From positions 1 to 18,993 of the forward strand of contig JACCUE010000011.1 of NCBI GenBank assembly GCA_013812005.1: 18,993 nucleotides of DNA, given 5' to 3'. Origin of the DNA: Thermoleophilaceae bacterium (GTDB taxonomy: Bacteria > Actinomycetota > Thermoleophilia > Solirubrobacterales > Thermoleophilaceae). A program made the position numbers and the translations under genes. Shown here in pieces: positions 1 through 6,494 of the stretch. The notes below the pieces were generated by a model. It did no database searches, was not told the origin of the DNA, and worked only from the letters and a program-made list of their open reading frames with translations. Position 1 is the stretch's first letter. Every line of letters begins with the position of its first letter.

Positions 1-2
1 CC

Positions 3-764
3 ACCGAGCGCGCAACGCTCGTGGTGCCCTGCAGGGGCGACCCGTCGATCCGCAGCGTGCTCGACAATCTCACCCTTGCCGAGATCACCGTGACCGAAGG
101 CCGCGCCAAGGGCTCGGGGGTGATCCAGGAGAACATCCCGCCGTCGGTACCCACCGTTGGCGGGCTCTCGCGGCAAGGCACCGTGAACTACCGGGTCCGC
201 GTGGGCACCCTGGGTCGTGCGGCGGGGATCCTGCGCAGCCGCTTCACGGTCACGGATCCGGCTTCGGGCGCCGTTCGCGCGCGGTGCGACACGGGCGCCG
301 TGCGCTGGAGCGGTCGTATCGCGCCCCGCAGCGCCGGCCGGGGCGAGCCCGCCCCGGTCGGGCGCGCGGGGTACTTCGGCACGACCGCGCAGGGGCTGCC
401 GTTCCTGCTCGAGGTGCTGCCGAGCGGTCGCGCGGTTCGGCCCGCGGGGATGACCTTCCGCGCCGGCTGCCCAAGCCTGCGGCGCCTTCCGCTCGATCTC
501 GTGTCGGCCGAGCGCATGCCGATATCGCGTGGCAAGCCGAGGGCGCGGGGCCGCTTCGGCTCCTCGGGGAGAATGACGCGACGGTTCTCGTCCGAGGAGT
601 TCGGGCCGGTCACGGAGACCTACCGGTGGCGGCTGCGCGGCCGCTTCGGCGCGGAGGGCGTGGCCGGGAGCTGGAGCGTGAACGGCACCGTCGTCCGTGA
701 CGCCGACGGTGCCGAGGTGAGCACCTGCACCACCGGCCGCAACCGCTGGCGCGCGGTGCGCTGA
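3..764 (+). CDS. Hypothetical protein with two tandem copies of a cysteine-containing domain (5' partial)
   Basis: I do not recognise this protein. The frame is open to the left edge of the window. A GTG at 21 exists but has no convincing ribosome site, so the gene is probably cut at its 5' end. Counting from that GTG, the 247 visible residues hold two similar units. Each has a cysteine (C4, C150), then about 52 residues later a Tyr-Arg-rich strand (YRVRV at 57, YRWRL at 201), then a Cys-x-Thr-Gly...Trp ending (C89...W96, C236...W243). The equal spacing argues for an internal duplication of a beta-rich domain, and the cysteine pairs could form one disulfide per unit in an exported protein. 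No signal peptide can be judged because the N-terminus is missing. The protein is rich in Arg and Gly. It is followed by a repeat-rich gap and then qor. Function unknown. Confidence 0.6.
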   Translation, partial: TERATLVVPCRGDPSIRSVLDNLTLAEITVTEGRAKGSGVIQENIPPSVPTVGGLSRQGTVNYRVRVGTLGRAAGILRSRFTVTDPASGAVRARCDTGAVRWSGRIAPRSAGRGEPAPVGRAGYFGTTAQGLPFLLEVLPSGRAVRPAGMTFRAGCPSLRRLPLDLVSAERMPISRGKPRARGRFGSSGRMTRRFSSEEFGPVTETYRWRLRGRFGAEGVAGSWSVNGTVVRDADGAEVSTCTTGRNRWRAVR

Positions 765-773
765 GGAGGTCAG

Positions 774-811
774 GTGCGGTGCTCGCCGGAGAATCATCCG
801 TGCGGTGCTCG
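774..811. repeat. Short direct repeat (12 bp, two copies)
   Basis: GTGCGGTGCTCG occurs at 774-785 and again at 800-811, just downstream of the first gene's stop. The second copy runs directly into the palindromic repeat that starts at 811. This gap of about 190 bp (765-952) holds no credible gene. A 63-codon frame across it (774-965) is made of the repeats and is not supported. Confidence 0.6.
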
Positions 812-840
812 GCCGATCGGCGATCGGCCTGCGCTCCTCC
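811..840 (+). repeat. Dispersed palindromic repeat, copy 1
   Basis: The copy begins with a 9-bp perfect inverted repeat around one base (GGCCGATCG-G-CGATCGGCC, 811-829) and continues TGCGCTCCTCC. It matches 4933-4962 at 29 of 30 positions. The only difference is the central spacer base, so the palindrome is intact in both copies. A degenerate unit follows at about 852-870 and a partial copy at 871-890. It could be a protein-binding site or a small repetitive element; the sequence does not decide. Confidence 0.65.
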
Positions 841-870
841 GGCAACGTTCCGGCTGCGCTTCTCCCGAGG

Positions 871-890
871 CGATCGGCCTGCGCTCCTCC
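871..890 (+). repeat. Dispersed repeat, partial copy 2 (right half)
   Basis: These 20 bases are identical to 821-840 and 4943-4962. This copy has only the right arm of the palindrome plus the GCGCTCCTCC tail, and lacks the left GGCCGATCG arm. Between it and copy 1 lies a diverged version (852-870) with one base lost and one changed. The three units are therefore in loose tandem, about 25 bp each, before qor. Confidence 0.6.
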
Positions 891-939
891 CGAGGTGATC
901 GGGCAGAAGGCGGGCGCCACCTTACGGTGCCGGCAGGAC

Positions 940-945
940 TAGATT
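940..945 (+). promoter_or_regulatory. -10-like box TAGATT, probable leaderless promoter of qor
   Basis: TAGATT lies exactly 7 nt before the ATG at 953. No Shine-Dalgarno precedes that ATG. A transcript starting at the usual distance from this box would begin at or next to the A of ATG. No clear -35 is visible. Confidence 0.5.
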
Positions 946-952
946 CCCGCCA

Positions 953-1900
953 ATGCGAGCCGTGACCATCCGCGACGGCGCTCTCGGCGTCGAGGACCAC
1001 CCCGACCCCGAGCCGGGCGCGGGGGAGATCCTGGTGCGGGTCGCGGGCGCCGGGCTCAACGGCGCCGACATGCTCCAGCGCAAGGGCGCCTACCCCGCTC
1101 CTCCGGGCTCGCCGCCGGACATTCCCGGGCTCGAGCTGGCCGGCGAGGTGATCGGGCGCGGCCCCGGTGCGGAGCGCTTCGAGGAGGGCGACGCCGTGAT
1201 GGCCATCCTGGGTGGCGGAGGACAGGCCGAGCTGGCGGTGCTCCACGAGCGGGCCGCCATGCCCGTTCCCGACGGGCTCGATCCGATCGCCGCGGGCGCG
1301 GCTGCCGAGGTGTTCACCACCGCGCACGATGCGCTGTTCACGCAGGCCCGCCTCCGGCCTGGCGAACGCCTGTTGGTGCACGGCGGAGCCGGAGGGGTGG
1401 GCACCGCGGCGGTCCAGCTGGGCCGGGTGGCCGGAGCACGGGTGACGGCCACCGTGCGCAACGAGGAGCTGCGCGGCGGAGTCGAGGCGCTGGGCGCCGA
1501 GGCCATCGACCCGGAGGGCTTCGCCGACCACGGCCCCTTCGACGTCGTGCTCGAGCTGGTGGGCGCGCCCAACATCTCCGACGACCTGAAGTCGCTGGCC
1601 ACTGCCGGCCGCATAGTGGTGATCGGCGTGGGAGCAGGCTCCAAGGCCGAGGTCAACCTGCTGGCGCTGATGGGCAAGCGCGCGACCCTGCGCGCCTCGA
1701 CCCTCCGCGCCCGCCCCCTCGAGGAGAAGGCGCTGGCGATGCGCACGGTCGAGAGGGAGGTGCTCCCCCACTTCGAGTCGGGCGCTCTGAAGGTGCCGGT
1801 CGCCGAGACGTTCGGGCTCGACGAGGTGGAGGCTGCCTACGACCGGTTCGCCGCGGGCGGAAAGCTCGGCAAGATCGTGCTCGCGATCGGCGAGCGCTAG
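953..1900 (+). CDS. NADPH:quinone oxidoreductase-like, zinc-free MDR family
   Basis: This 315-residue protein has the layout of the medium-chain dehydrogenase/reductase quinone oxidoreductase branch. The N-terminal GroES-like half includes GAGLNGADMLQRKGAYP (33-49) and PGLELAGEV (58-66). The Rossmann half has the nucleotide-binding AGGVGTAAVQ (146-155). The zinc-ligand cysteines of alcohol dehydrogenases are absent, so reduction of a quinone or other activated carbonyl with NADPH is the family role. The substrate cannot be read from the sequence. The C-terminus (EAAYDRFAAGGKLGKIVL) is the normal family ending, so the gene looks complete. The start is the ATG at 953, 7 nt after a TAGATT box. 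It stands alone on + and faces the thiolase operon. A hydrolase-like relic follows in the same frame after the TAG. Confidence 0.9.
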   Translation: MRAVTIRDGALGVEDHPDPEPGAGEILVRVAGAGLNGADMLQRKGAYPAPPGSPPDIPGLELAGEVIGRGPGAERFEEGDAVMAILGGGGQAELAVLHERAAMPVPDGLDPIAAGAAAEVFTTAHDALFTQARLRPGERLLVHGGAGGVGTAAVQLGRVAGARVTATVRNEELRGGVEALGAEAIDPEGFADHGPFDVVLELVGAPNISDDLKSLATAGRIVVIGVGAGSKAEVNLLALMGKRATLRASTLRARPLEEKALAMRTVEREVLPHFESGALKVPVAETFGLDEVEAAYDRFAAGGKLGKIVLAIGER

Positions 1901-1981
1901 GACCGGTTCTTTCCCACGGAGCACGCCGAGGAGATCGCCGCGATCCTCCCCGACGCGCGGCTGGCGTGGGTCGACGACTCA
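1901..1981 (+). pseudogene. Relic of an alpha/beta hydrolase C-terminus
   Basis: Directly after the qor stop codon, and in the same frame, 27 codons read DRFFPTEHAEEIAAILPDAR followed by LAWVDDS. This resembles the C-terminal part of many actinobacterial alpha/beta hydrolases, where a conserved Asp (usually in GxDD) is followed by FP-x-x-x-A-E-x-I-A-x-x-x-PdArL. The similarity then stops and the frame runs into the 3' end of the opposing thiolase. No start, nucleophile elbow or oxyanion region is present nearby. I infer a remnant left by deletion. The match is from memory of the family and is short. Confidence 0.45.
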
Positions 1982-2000
1982 GCCGCCGCCGGCGCCGCTC

Positions 2001-3164
2001 TCAGCCGATGCGCTCGACGATCATCGCCTCGCCCTGCCCCCCGGCGACGCACATGGTCTCCAGGCCGACCGTCTTGTCGTCGGACTCCAGGCCGTTCAGC
2101 AGCGTGGTCATGATGCGCACGCCCGTCATGCCGAACGGGTGACCGAGGGCGATCGCCCCACCGTGGGGGTTCATCTTCTCGAGCGGGATGCCGCACTCGT
2201 CCATGATCGGGATCACCTGGGCTGCGAAGGCCTCGTTGAGCTCGACCGTGTCGATGTCGGCGATCGTCATGCCGGCGCGGTCGAGCGCCTTCTTGATGGC
2301 GCCGATGGGCGCCACACCCATGAGCTCGGGCTCGTTTCCCCACGTGGCAGCGGTGATGATCCGGGCGCGGGGCTTCAGCCCCAGCTCGGTCGCCCTCTCC
2401 TCGGACATGATCAGCGCCGCAGCGGCACCGTCGTTGAGCGGGCAGGAGTTGCCGGCCGTGACGCCGCCGCCCCCGAACGCCTCGGGGAGCTCCGCCAGCT
2501 TCTCGATCGACGAGCTGGCACGGGGGCCGTCGTCCTTGCTCACCTCGGTGCCGTCGGGGAGGGTGACCGGTGCGATCTCGCGGTCGAAGAAGCCGCTTTG
2601 TTGTGAGGCGACCGCCAGCTCCTGCGAGCGCTGGGCGTACTCGTCCATGGCCTCGCGGCTGACGCCGTACTTCTTGGCCACGTTGACCGCGGTGAAGCCC
2701 ATCCCGATGTAGACGTCGGGCTGGCCGGGCTCGGAGCCCTGGAGCTTTGAGTTCTGGTCGGACTCGCCCGCCGCCTCCTGGCGCTCGTTGTACTGCGAGA
2801 CGGCCTCGACCCCGGCGGCTATGTAGACGTCGCCCTGGCCGGCGGTCACGTTGTTCGCCGCGATCCTGATCGCGTCGAGCCCCGAGGCGCAGTACCGCGA
2901 GATCGTGCTGCCGTTGACCGTCTCCGGCAGCTTGTCGCTCAGCAGTGCGATCGCGCGGCCGATGTTGAAGGCCTGGCGGCCCTGGGGGAGCCCGCAACCG
3001 GTCACGACCTCCTCCACCGTGGCCGGATCGACGTCGGGGTTGCGCGCGAGCAGCTCGTCCACGATGAAGGCCCCGGCGTTGTCCGGGCGCAGCGGGGCGA
3101 GCGAGCCCTTGAACGCGCGGCCGATCGGGGTGCGGACGACATCGACGATCACGGCTTGGGGCAT
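2001..3164 (-). CDS. Acetyl-CoA C-acyltransferase (thiolase), FadA-like
   Basis: This 387-residue thiolase would cleave 3-ketoacyl-CoA with CoA, or condense two acyl-CoAs, in fatty-acid or related degradation. The catalytic set is present: nucleophilic C92 in ISRYCASGLDAI, N310 in NEAFA, H342 in ALGHPFGMTG and C372 in CVAGGQG. Length and spacing are normal for a type I/II thiolase. I start it at the ATG at 3164 because AAGGAG sits 10 nt upstream on that strand and the protein then begins with the usual AVIVDVVRTPIGR. The frame stays open upstream to 3446, but that part overlaps the SDR gene and is not thiolase. It is the last gene of the egtB-egtD-SDR-thiolase run, 58 nt after the SDR stop. 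Chain-length preference is unknown. Confidence 0.93.
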   Translation of the reverse strand: MPQAVIVDVVRTPIGRAFKGSLAPLRPDNAGAFIVDELLARNPDVDPATVEEVVTGCGLPQGRQAFNIGRAIALLSDKLPETVNGSTISRYCASGLDAIRIAANNVTAGQGDVYIAAGVEAVSQYNERQEAAGESDQNSKLQGSEPGQPDVYIGMGFTAVNVAKKYGVSREAMDEYAQRSQELAVASQQSGFFDREIAPVTLPDGTEVSKDDGPRASSSIEKLAELPEAFGGGGVTAGNSCPLNDGAAAALIMSEERATELGLKPRARIITAATWGNEPELMGVAPIGAIKKALDRAGMTIADIDTVELNEAFAAQVIPIMDECGIPLEKMNPHGGAIALGHPFGMTGVRIMTTLLNGLESDDKTVGLETMCVAGGQGEAMIVERIG

Positions 3165-3194
3165 CTGAGCGAGTCTCCTTGGGAGGTCGGGAGG

Positions 3195-3218
3195 GCCGCG
3201 CATCTTACGAAACGCGGC
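3195..3218 (-). promoter_or_regulatory. Hairpin in the SDR-thiolase gap
   Basis: GCCGCG (3195-3200) and CGCGGC (3213-3218) form a 6-bp inverted repeat with a 12-nt loop in the 58-nt gap between the SDR stop and the thiolase ribosome site. The loop holds TAAGAT on the minus strand, which could be an internal -10 box. It may tune thiolase expression relative to the upstream genes. Weak evidence. Confidence 0.25.
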
Positions 3219-3222
3219 GAGG

Positions 3223-3990
3223 TTACTTCGGCGGCATCCGCAGGGCGCCGTCGAGACGGATGGTCTCGCCGTTGAGCATGGGGTTCTCGGCGATCGCGGC
3301 GGCCAGCTGGGCGTACTCGGCCGGCCGGCCCAGCCGCTGCGGAAAGGGAATCCCGGCGCCCAGGGCCTGGCGGGCCTCCTCCGGGAGGGCGGCGAGCAGC
3401 GGGGTGTCGAACAGGCCGGGGGCGATGGTGCAGACCCGGATGCCACGGCCGGCGAGGTCGCGCGCCGCGGGCAGGGTCAGGCCGACGATCCCTCCCTTGG
3501 AGGCCGCGTAGGCGGTCTGGCCGACCTGGCCGTCATAGGCCGCGATCGAGGCCGTCATGATCACGGCCCCGCGCTCGCCGTCCTCGTCGGGCTCGTTGTC
3601 GCTCATCGCGGCGGCCGACAGGCGCAGCACGTTGAACATCCCGATCAGGTTCACCCGCACGACGGTCTCGAAGGGCGCAAGCGCAGCCGGGCCGCGCTTG
3701 GACACCGTGCGCTCGGCCCAGCCGATTCCGGCGCACCCCACCGCCAGCCGCAGCTCGCCGAGCGCCGCGAGCGCACCGGCCACGGCGGCCTCGACCTGTG
3801 CCTCGTCGGTCACATCGGCATGGAGGGCGTGCGCGGACCCGCCCAGCTCCGAGGCCAGCGCCTCGGCCCTCTCGTCGTTCACGTCGGCGATCGCCACACG
3901 CGCGCCGCGCTCCACCAGCAGCCGCGAGGTCGCCTCCCCGAGGCCCGAGGCCCCGCCCGAGACGAATGCGCCTATGCCGTCGAGCTTCAT
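3223..3990 (-). CDS. SDR family dehydrogenase, 3-hydroxyacyl-CoA dehydrogenase type 2-like
   Basis: This is a 255-residue classical short-chain dehydrogenase. It has the NAD-binding GGASGLG (12-18), ADV at 58-60, CAGIG (86-90, in place of NNAG), N114, S148, and Y161/K165 in the YxxxK catalytic motif. The overall sequence, including the CAG motif, a long insertion before S148 and an ending of NGETIRLDGALRM, is like HSD10-type 3-hydroxyacyl-CoA dehydrogenases. Those oxidise 3-hydroxyacyl-CoA to 3-ketoacyl-CoA, the substrate of the thiolase encoded next. The ATG overlaps the egtD stop as ATGA, so translation is probably coupled. Acidic residues 133-139 (EPDEDGE) form a surface insertion. The exact substrate is inferred from the neighbouring thiolase and is not proven. 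Confidence 0.88.
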   Translation of the reverse strand: MKLDGIGAFVSGGASGLGEATSRLLVERGARVAIADVNDERAEALASELGGSAHALHADVTDEAQVEAAVAGALAALGELRLAVGCAGIGWAERTVSKRGPAALAPFETVVRVNLIGMFNVLRLSAAAMSDNEPDEDGERGAVIMTASIAAYDGQVGQTAYAASKGGIVGLTLPAARDLAGRGIRVCTIAPGLFDTPLLAALPEEARQALGAGIPFPQRLGRPAEYAQLAAAIAENPMLNGETIRLDGALRMPPK

Positions 3991-4976
3991 CGATGGGGAT
4001 GCTGTTGAGGCGTGGCCACGCTCACCGCGAACAGGCCGTCCGGGTCGGTGAGCAGCCCCTCGAGCGCAAGCCCCGCCTCCCCGAGCTCGGCCTCGATCCG
4101 AGCCGGTGTGAACTTGGTGCTGATCTCGGTGCGCATCTCCTCGCCCTCGGCGAAGCTCACCTCGAGGTCCGCCCCGGGGATCGAGATGGTCTGCTCGCGC
4201 ACCGAGCGCAGCAGCATCTCGATGCGTGAGCTCTCCTCGACCCAGCGGGCCACGTGATCGAAGGAGTCCGGGTCGAAGTCGGCGCCGAGCGCTTCATTGA
4301 GCACTCGCAGCACGTTGCGATTGAACTCGGCGGTCACGCCCTCGCCGTCGTCGTAGGCGGCCTCGAGCGTCGCCCGGTCCTTCACCAGATCGGTGCCGAG
4401 CACGAGTCGGTCGGTCGAGTCCATGAGCGCGCGCACTCGCGTGAGGAAGTCGGCCCGCTCGGCCGCGTGGAAGTTGCCGATCGTGCCTCCGAGGAACGCG
4501 AACAGCCTCCGCTCGCCCGCCGGGATCCTGCCGAGGTCGTGCTCGAAGTCGCCGACGACACCATGTACCGCCAGGCCGGGGTACAGCTCGGTCAGCTCCT
4601 CCTCGCACAGGGCGACCACCGAGCCGTCGACGTCGAAGGGCACGTACCGGCGCAGGCTCCCGGCGCCGGCCATCGCGTAGAGCAACGCCCGCGTCTTGGA
4701 CGCCGTGCCCGACCCCAGCTCGACCAGCTCCTCCATGCCCGCGACGATCTCCGGTGCATGGCGGTTGAGGATCGCCCGCTCGCAGCGGGTGGGGTAGTAC
4801 TCGGGCAGCGTCGTGATGAGGTCGAACAGCTCTGACCCGCGCTCGTCGTAGAAGTACTTGGGCGCCAGTTCCTTGGGCGAGCGCGACAGCCCCTCACGCA
4901 CGTCGGCGGCGAGGGTCATGGGTGCGGGACTAGGCCGATCGACGATCGGCCTGCGCTCCTCCCCCAAGGTGGTCAC
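3987..4976 (-). CDS. egtD: L-histidine N-alpha-methyltransferase EgtD (ergothioneine biosynthesis)
   Basis: EgtD makes hercynine by adding three methyl groups from SAM to the histidine amino group. The 329-residue protein shows YFYDERGSELFD (41-52), EYYPTR (59-64), the SAM-site ELGSGTASKT (86-95), GGTIGN (163-168), NRNVLRVLN (219-227) and EIS (284-286). These are the positions that bind histidine and SAM in the mycobacterial enzyme. I start it at the GTG at 4976, which overlaps the egtB stop (GTGA) and has GAGGA about 8 nt upstream. The ATG at 4919 would remove 19 residues and has no ribosome site. Those 19 residues are partly encoded by the dispersed repeat at 4933-4962, so the start is not certain. 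It lies second in the operon after egtB and overlaps the SDR by 4 nt. Confidence 0.93.
   Translation of the reverse strand: MTTLGEERRPIVDRPSPAPMTLAADVREGLSRSPKELAPKYFYDERGSELFDLITTLPEYYPTRCERAILNRHAPEIVAGMEELVELGSGTASKTRALLYAMAGAGSLRRYVPFDVDGSVVALCEEELTELYPGLAVHGVVGDFEHDLGRIPAGERRLFAFLGGTIGNFHAAERADFLTRVRALMDSTDRLVLGTDLVKDRATLEAAYDDGEGVTAEFNRNVLRVLNEALGADFDPDSFDHVARWVEESSRIEMLLRSVREQTISIPGADLEVSFAEGEEMRTEISTKFTPARIEAELGEAGLALEGLLTDPDGLFAVSVATPQQHPHR
4933..4962 (+). repeat. Dispersed palindromic repeat, copy 3, inside egtD 5' end
   Basis: GGCCGATCG-A-CGATCGGCC (4933-4951) followed by TGCGCTCCTCC matches 811-840 except for the centre base. It lies between the two candidate egtD starts, GTG 4976 and ATG 4919. 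If the GTG is used, the repeat encodes about ten residues of the EgtD N-terminus. Confidence 0.65.
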
Positions 4977-6307
4977 GGGATGTCCTCGGCGCAGCGCAGG
5001 CCCGCAAAGATCTGACGGCGCTGCGGGTGGTCCCAGTTGCGGAAGGTGTTGCGCGCGTTGCTCGGCCCCGTGGCCCACGAGCCTCCGCGCAACACGCGGA
5101 AGTCGCCCCCGAAGAACGCCTCGGAGTACTGCGGATACGGAAAGGCGGCGAAGCCCTCGTACCCGGTGAAGCGGCTCGCGGTCCACTCCCACGCGTCTCC
5201 CACCATGCCGAGCACTCCGCAGGCCGAGACACCCGCCGGGAACGCGCCGGCCGGAGCGGGGCCGAAGGAGACCTGATCGAGGTTGGCCAGGTGCGGTGCG
5301 GGATCTCCATCGCCCCACGGCCGGCGGCGCGACTCTCCGGTATCGGGGTCCCAGGCCGCCGCCTTCTCCCACTCCTCCTCGGTCGGCAGGCGTGCCCCGC
5401 GCCAGCGCGCGAAGGCGTCTGCCTCGAACCAGGAGACGTGCATCACCGGCATATCGGGGTCGATCTCCCCGACACGCTCGAAGCGGCGCTCGCACCCGTC
5501 GGCCGACCAGAACAGCGGCCGCTCCACGCCCTCGGACATTCGCCAGGTCCAGCCCACGGGGTCCCACAGGTCGCGCCGCGCGTATCCCTCGTCGGCCACG
5601 AATTCGAGGAAGGCCGCGTTTGTCACCGGGGTGCGATCGATCCGGAAGGCGTTCACGTGCACCTCGTGACGCGGGCGCTCGTTGTCGTAGGCGAATACCA
5701 GGCCGGGATCGCCCATGAAAAACGGGCCGCCCGGCACCTCGACGGTGTGGGGCCCCCTCTTCGGGGGAGCCGGGGGAAGGGGCCGGCGGGTGGGGGAGTA
5801 CACGTCGGGCCCGACCAGCTGCAGCGTCTGAAGCATCGTCTCGTTGTGCTGTTGCTCGTGCCCGATCAGCATCTCCCACACGAAGCCGCTCGCGTTGAGC
5901 CGGTCGCCATCCGGCGAGATGTCGGCCCGCTCGAGCAGGAGGAGGGCCCGCTCGTGTACCTGCTGCATGAACTCCAGCGCCTCCTCACGGCGGAGATAGG
6001 GCACGTCGCCGCGACCGGCGCGCGGTGTCTCCGTGGCGTCGTAGACCTCCGAGAGCTCGGGGCGCAGGAGCTCGAGGTCACCGGCGCTGCGGCACAGCCA
6101 CAGGTCCTCGAAGGCGGCGATGTGCCCCAGATCCCACACGAGCGGACTCATCAACGGGTGGGGCTGGCGGTTGAGGTTGCGCTCGCTGACCGGCGCCACG
6201 AGAGAAAGCGTCCGGCCACGCGCCTCGGCCAAGGCGGCGCCGTAGGCGTACTTCACCAGCGGGTCAGCCCCTCCACGGGGCAGTGTCTGAAGATGGTGAG
6301 GGGCCAC
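4973..6307 (-). CDS. egtB: Ergothioneine sulfoxide synthase EgtB
   Basis: EgtB is a non-haem iron enzyme that joins a thiol donor to hercynine with oxygen, forming the C-S bond of ergothioneine. The 444 residues contain an N-terminal DinB-like domain (about 20-170) with the three iron histidines H62 (DLGHIAAFEDLW), H150 and H154 (GHEQQH). After a proline-rich linker (about 172-185) comes an FGE-sulfatase-type domain (about 188-440) ending in RGGSWATGP...FRNWDHPQRRQIFAGLR, typical of EgtB. R96 and R99 in TPRAGR match the spacing of the two arginines that hold gamma-glutamylcysteine in mycobacterial EgtB, as I recall it. No egtA, egtC or egtE is nearby. The start is a GTG at 6307 with only a weak GGAAG upstream; no other good start precedes the conserved region. 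First gene of the operon. Confidence 0.93.
   Translation of the reverse strand: MAPHHLQTLPRGGADPLVKYAYGAALAEARGRTLSLVAPVSERNLNRQPHPLMSPLVWDLGHIAAFEDLWLCRSAGDLELLRPELSEVYDATETPRAGRGDVPYLRREEALEFMQQVHERALLLLERADISPDGDRLNASGFVWEMLIGHEQQHNETMLQTLQLVGPDVYSPTRRPLPPAPPKRGPHTVEVPGGPFFMGDPGLVFAYDNERPRHEVHVNAFRIDRTPVTNAAFLEFVADEGYARRDLWDPVGWTWRMSEGVERPLFWSADGCERRFERVGEIDPDMPVMHVSWFEADAFARWRGARLPTEEEWEKAAAWDPDTGESRRRPWGDGDPAPHLANLDQVSFGPAPAGAFPAGVSACGVLGMVGDAWEWTASRFTGYEGFAAFPYPQYSEAFFGGDFRVLRGGSWATGPSNARNTFRNWDHPQRRQIFAGLRCAEDIP
5753..5767. repeat. C-run/G-run hairpin in the egtB linker
   Basis: CCCCC (5753-5757) and GGGGG (5763-5767) flank TCTTC. An outer pair, GGCCCC at 5751 and GGGGCC at 5779-5784, surrounds it. 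It falls exactly in the Pro/Arg-rich linker between the DinB and FGE domains of EgtB, so its Pro-rich coding could be simple linker drift. It resembles the other G/C hairpins in the window only loosely. Confidence 0.35.
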
Positions 6308-6331
6308 GGTGGCTTCCGCTACTTGGACCGA

Positions 6332-6337
6332 AGGCTA
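6332..6337 (-). promoter_or_regulatory. Candidate -10 box (TAGCCT) for the egtB operon
   Basis: On the minus strand TAGCCT lies 24 nt before the egtB GTG, leaving a short leader that includes GGAAG. A TTGAGA lies upstream at a spacing of only 14 nt. The 6308-6494 gap lies between divergent operons and holds no other gene. Weak support. Confidence 0.3.
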
Positions 6338-6481
6338 CCCCGATCGCACACTCTCAACCGTTTCTGGCGCGGGGGGCACAGCTTCGTAATGTTGCGCCCG
6401 TGGCAGGCCGCAGCCCCGGCCTCCCCCTCCCGCGCGCGCCTGCGCGGTCGTCCTTGGTTCACGCGGCGCTTCGGGCGGTGG

Positions 6482-6487
6482 TAGCTT
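6482..6487 (+). promoter_or_regulatory. -10-like box TAGCTT before the membrane-protein/glpX pair
   Basis: TAGCTT lies exactly 7 nt before the GTG at 6495, with no Shine-Dalgarno. A possible -35 (TTCACG, 6458-6463) is 18 nt upstream. This fits leaderless transcription of the two-gene unit. Confidence 0.45.
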
Positions 6488-6494
6488 TCGGCGC

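Noticed and set aside
774..965. 63-codon frame in the repeat-rich gap before qor, and the idea of a CRISPR array there
   Set aside because: The frame consists of the direct and palindromic repeats and runs into qor out of frame. The repeat units are too few, too short and unequal for CRISPR.
794..2997. Two long minus-strand frames (376 and 366 codons) opposite qor and across the thiolase
   Set aside because: Both are compositional shadows of qor and the thiolase gene, low in hydrophobic content and without family motifs.
3165..3446. Upstream extension of the thiolase frame
   Set aside because: It overlaps the SDR coding region out of frame, and the ATG at 3164 has an AAGGAG ribosome site and the normal thiolase N-terminus.
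5027..6484. 485-codon + frame opposite egtB
   Set aside because: Antisense to an unmistakable EgtB; no recognisable domain.
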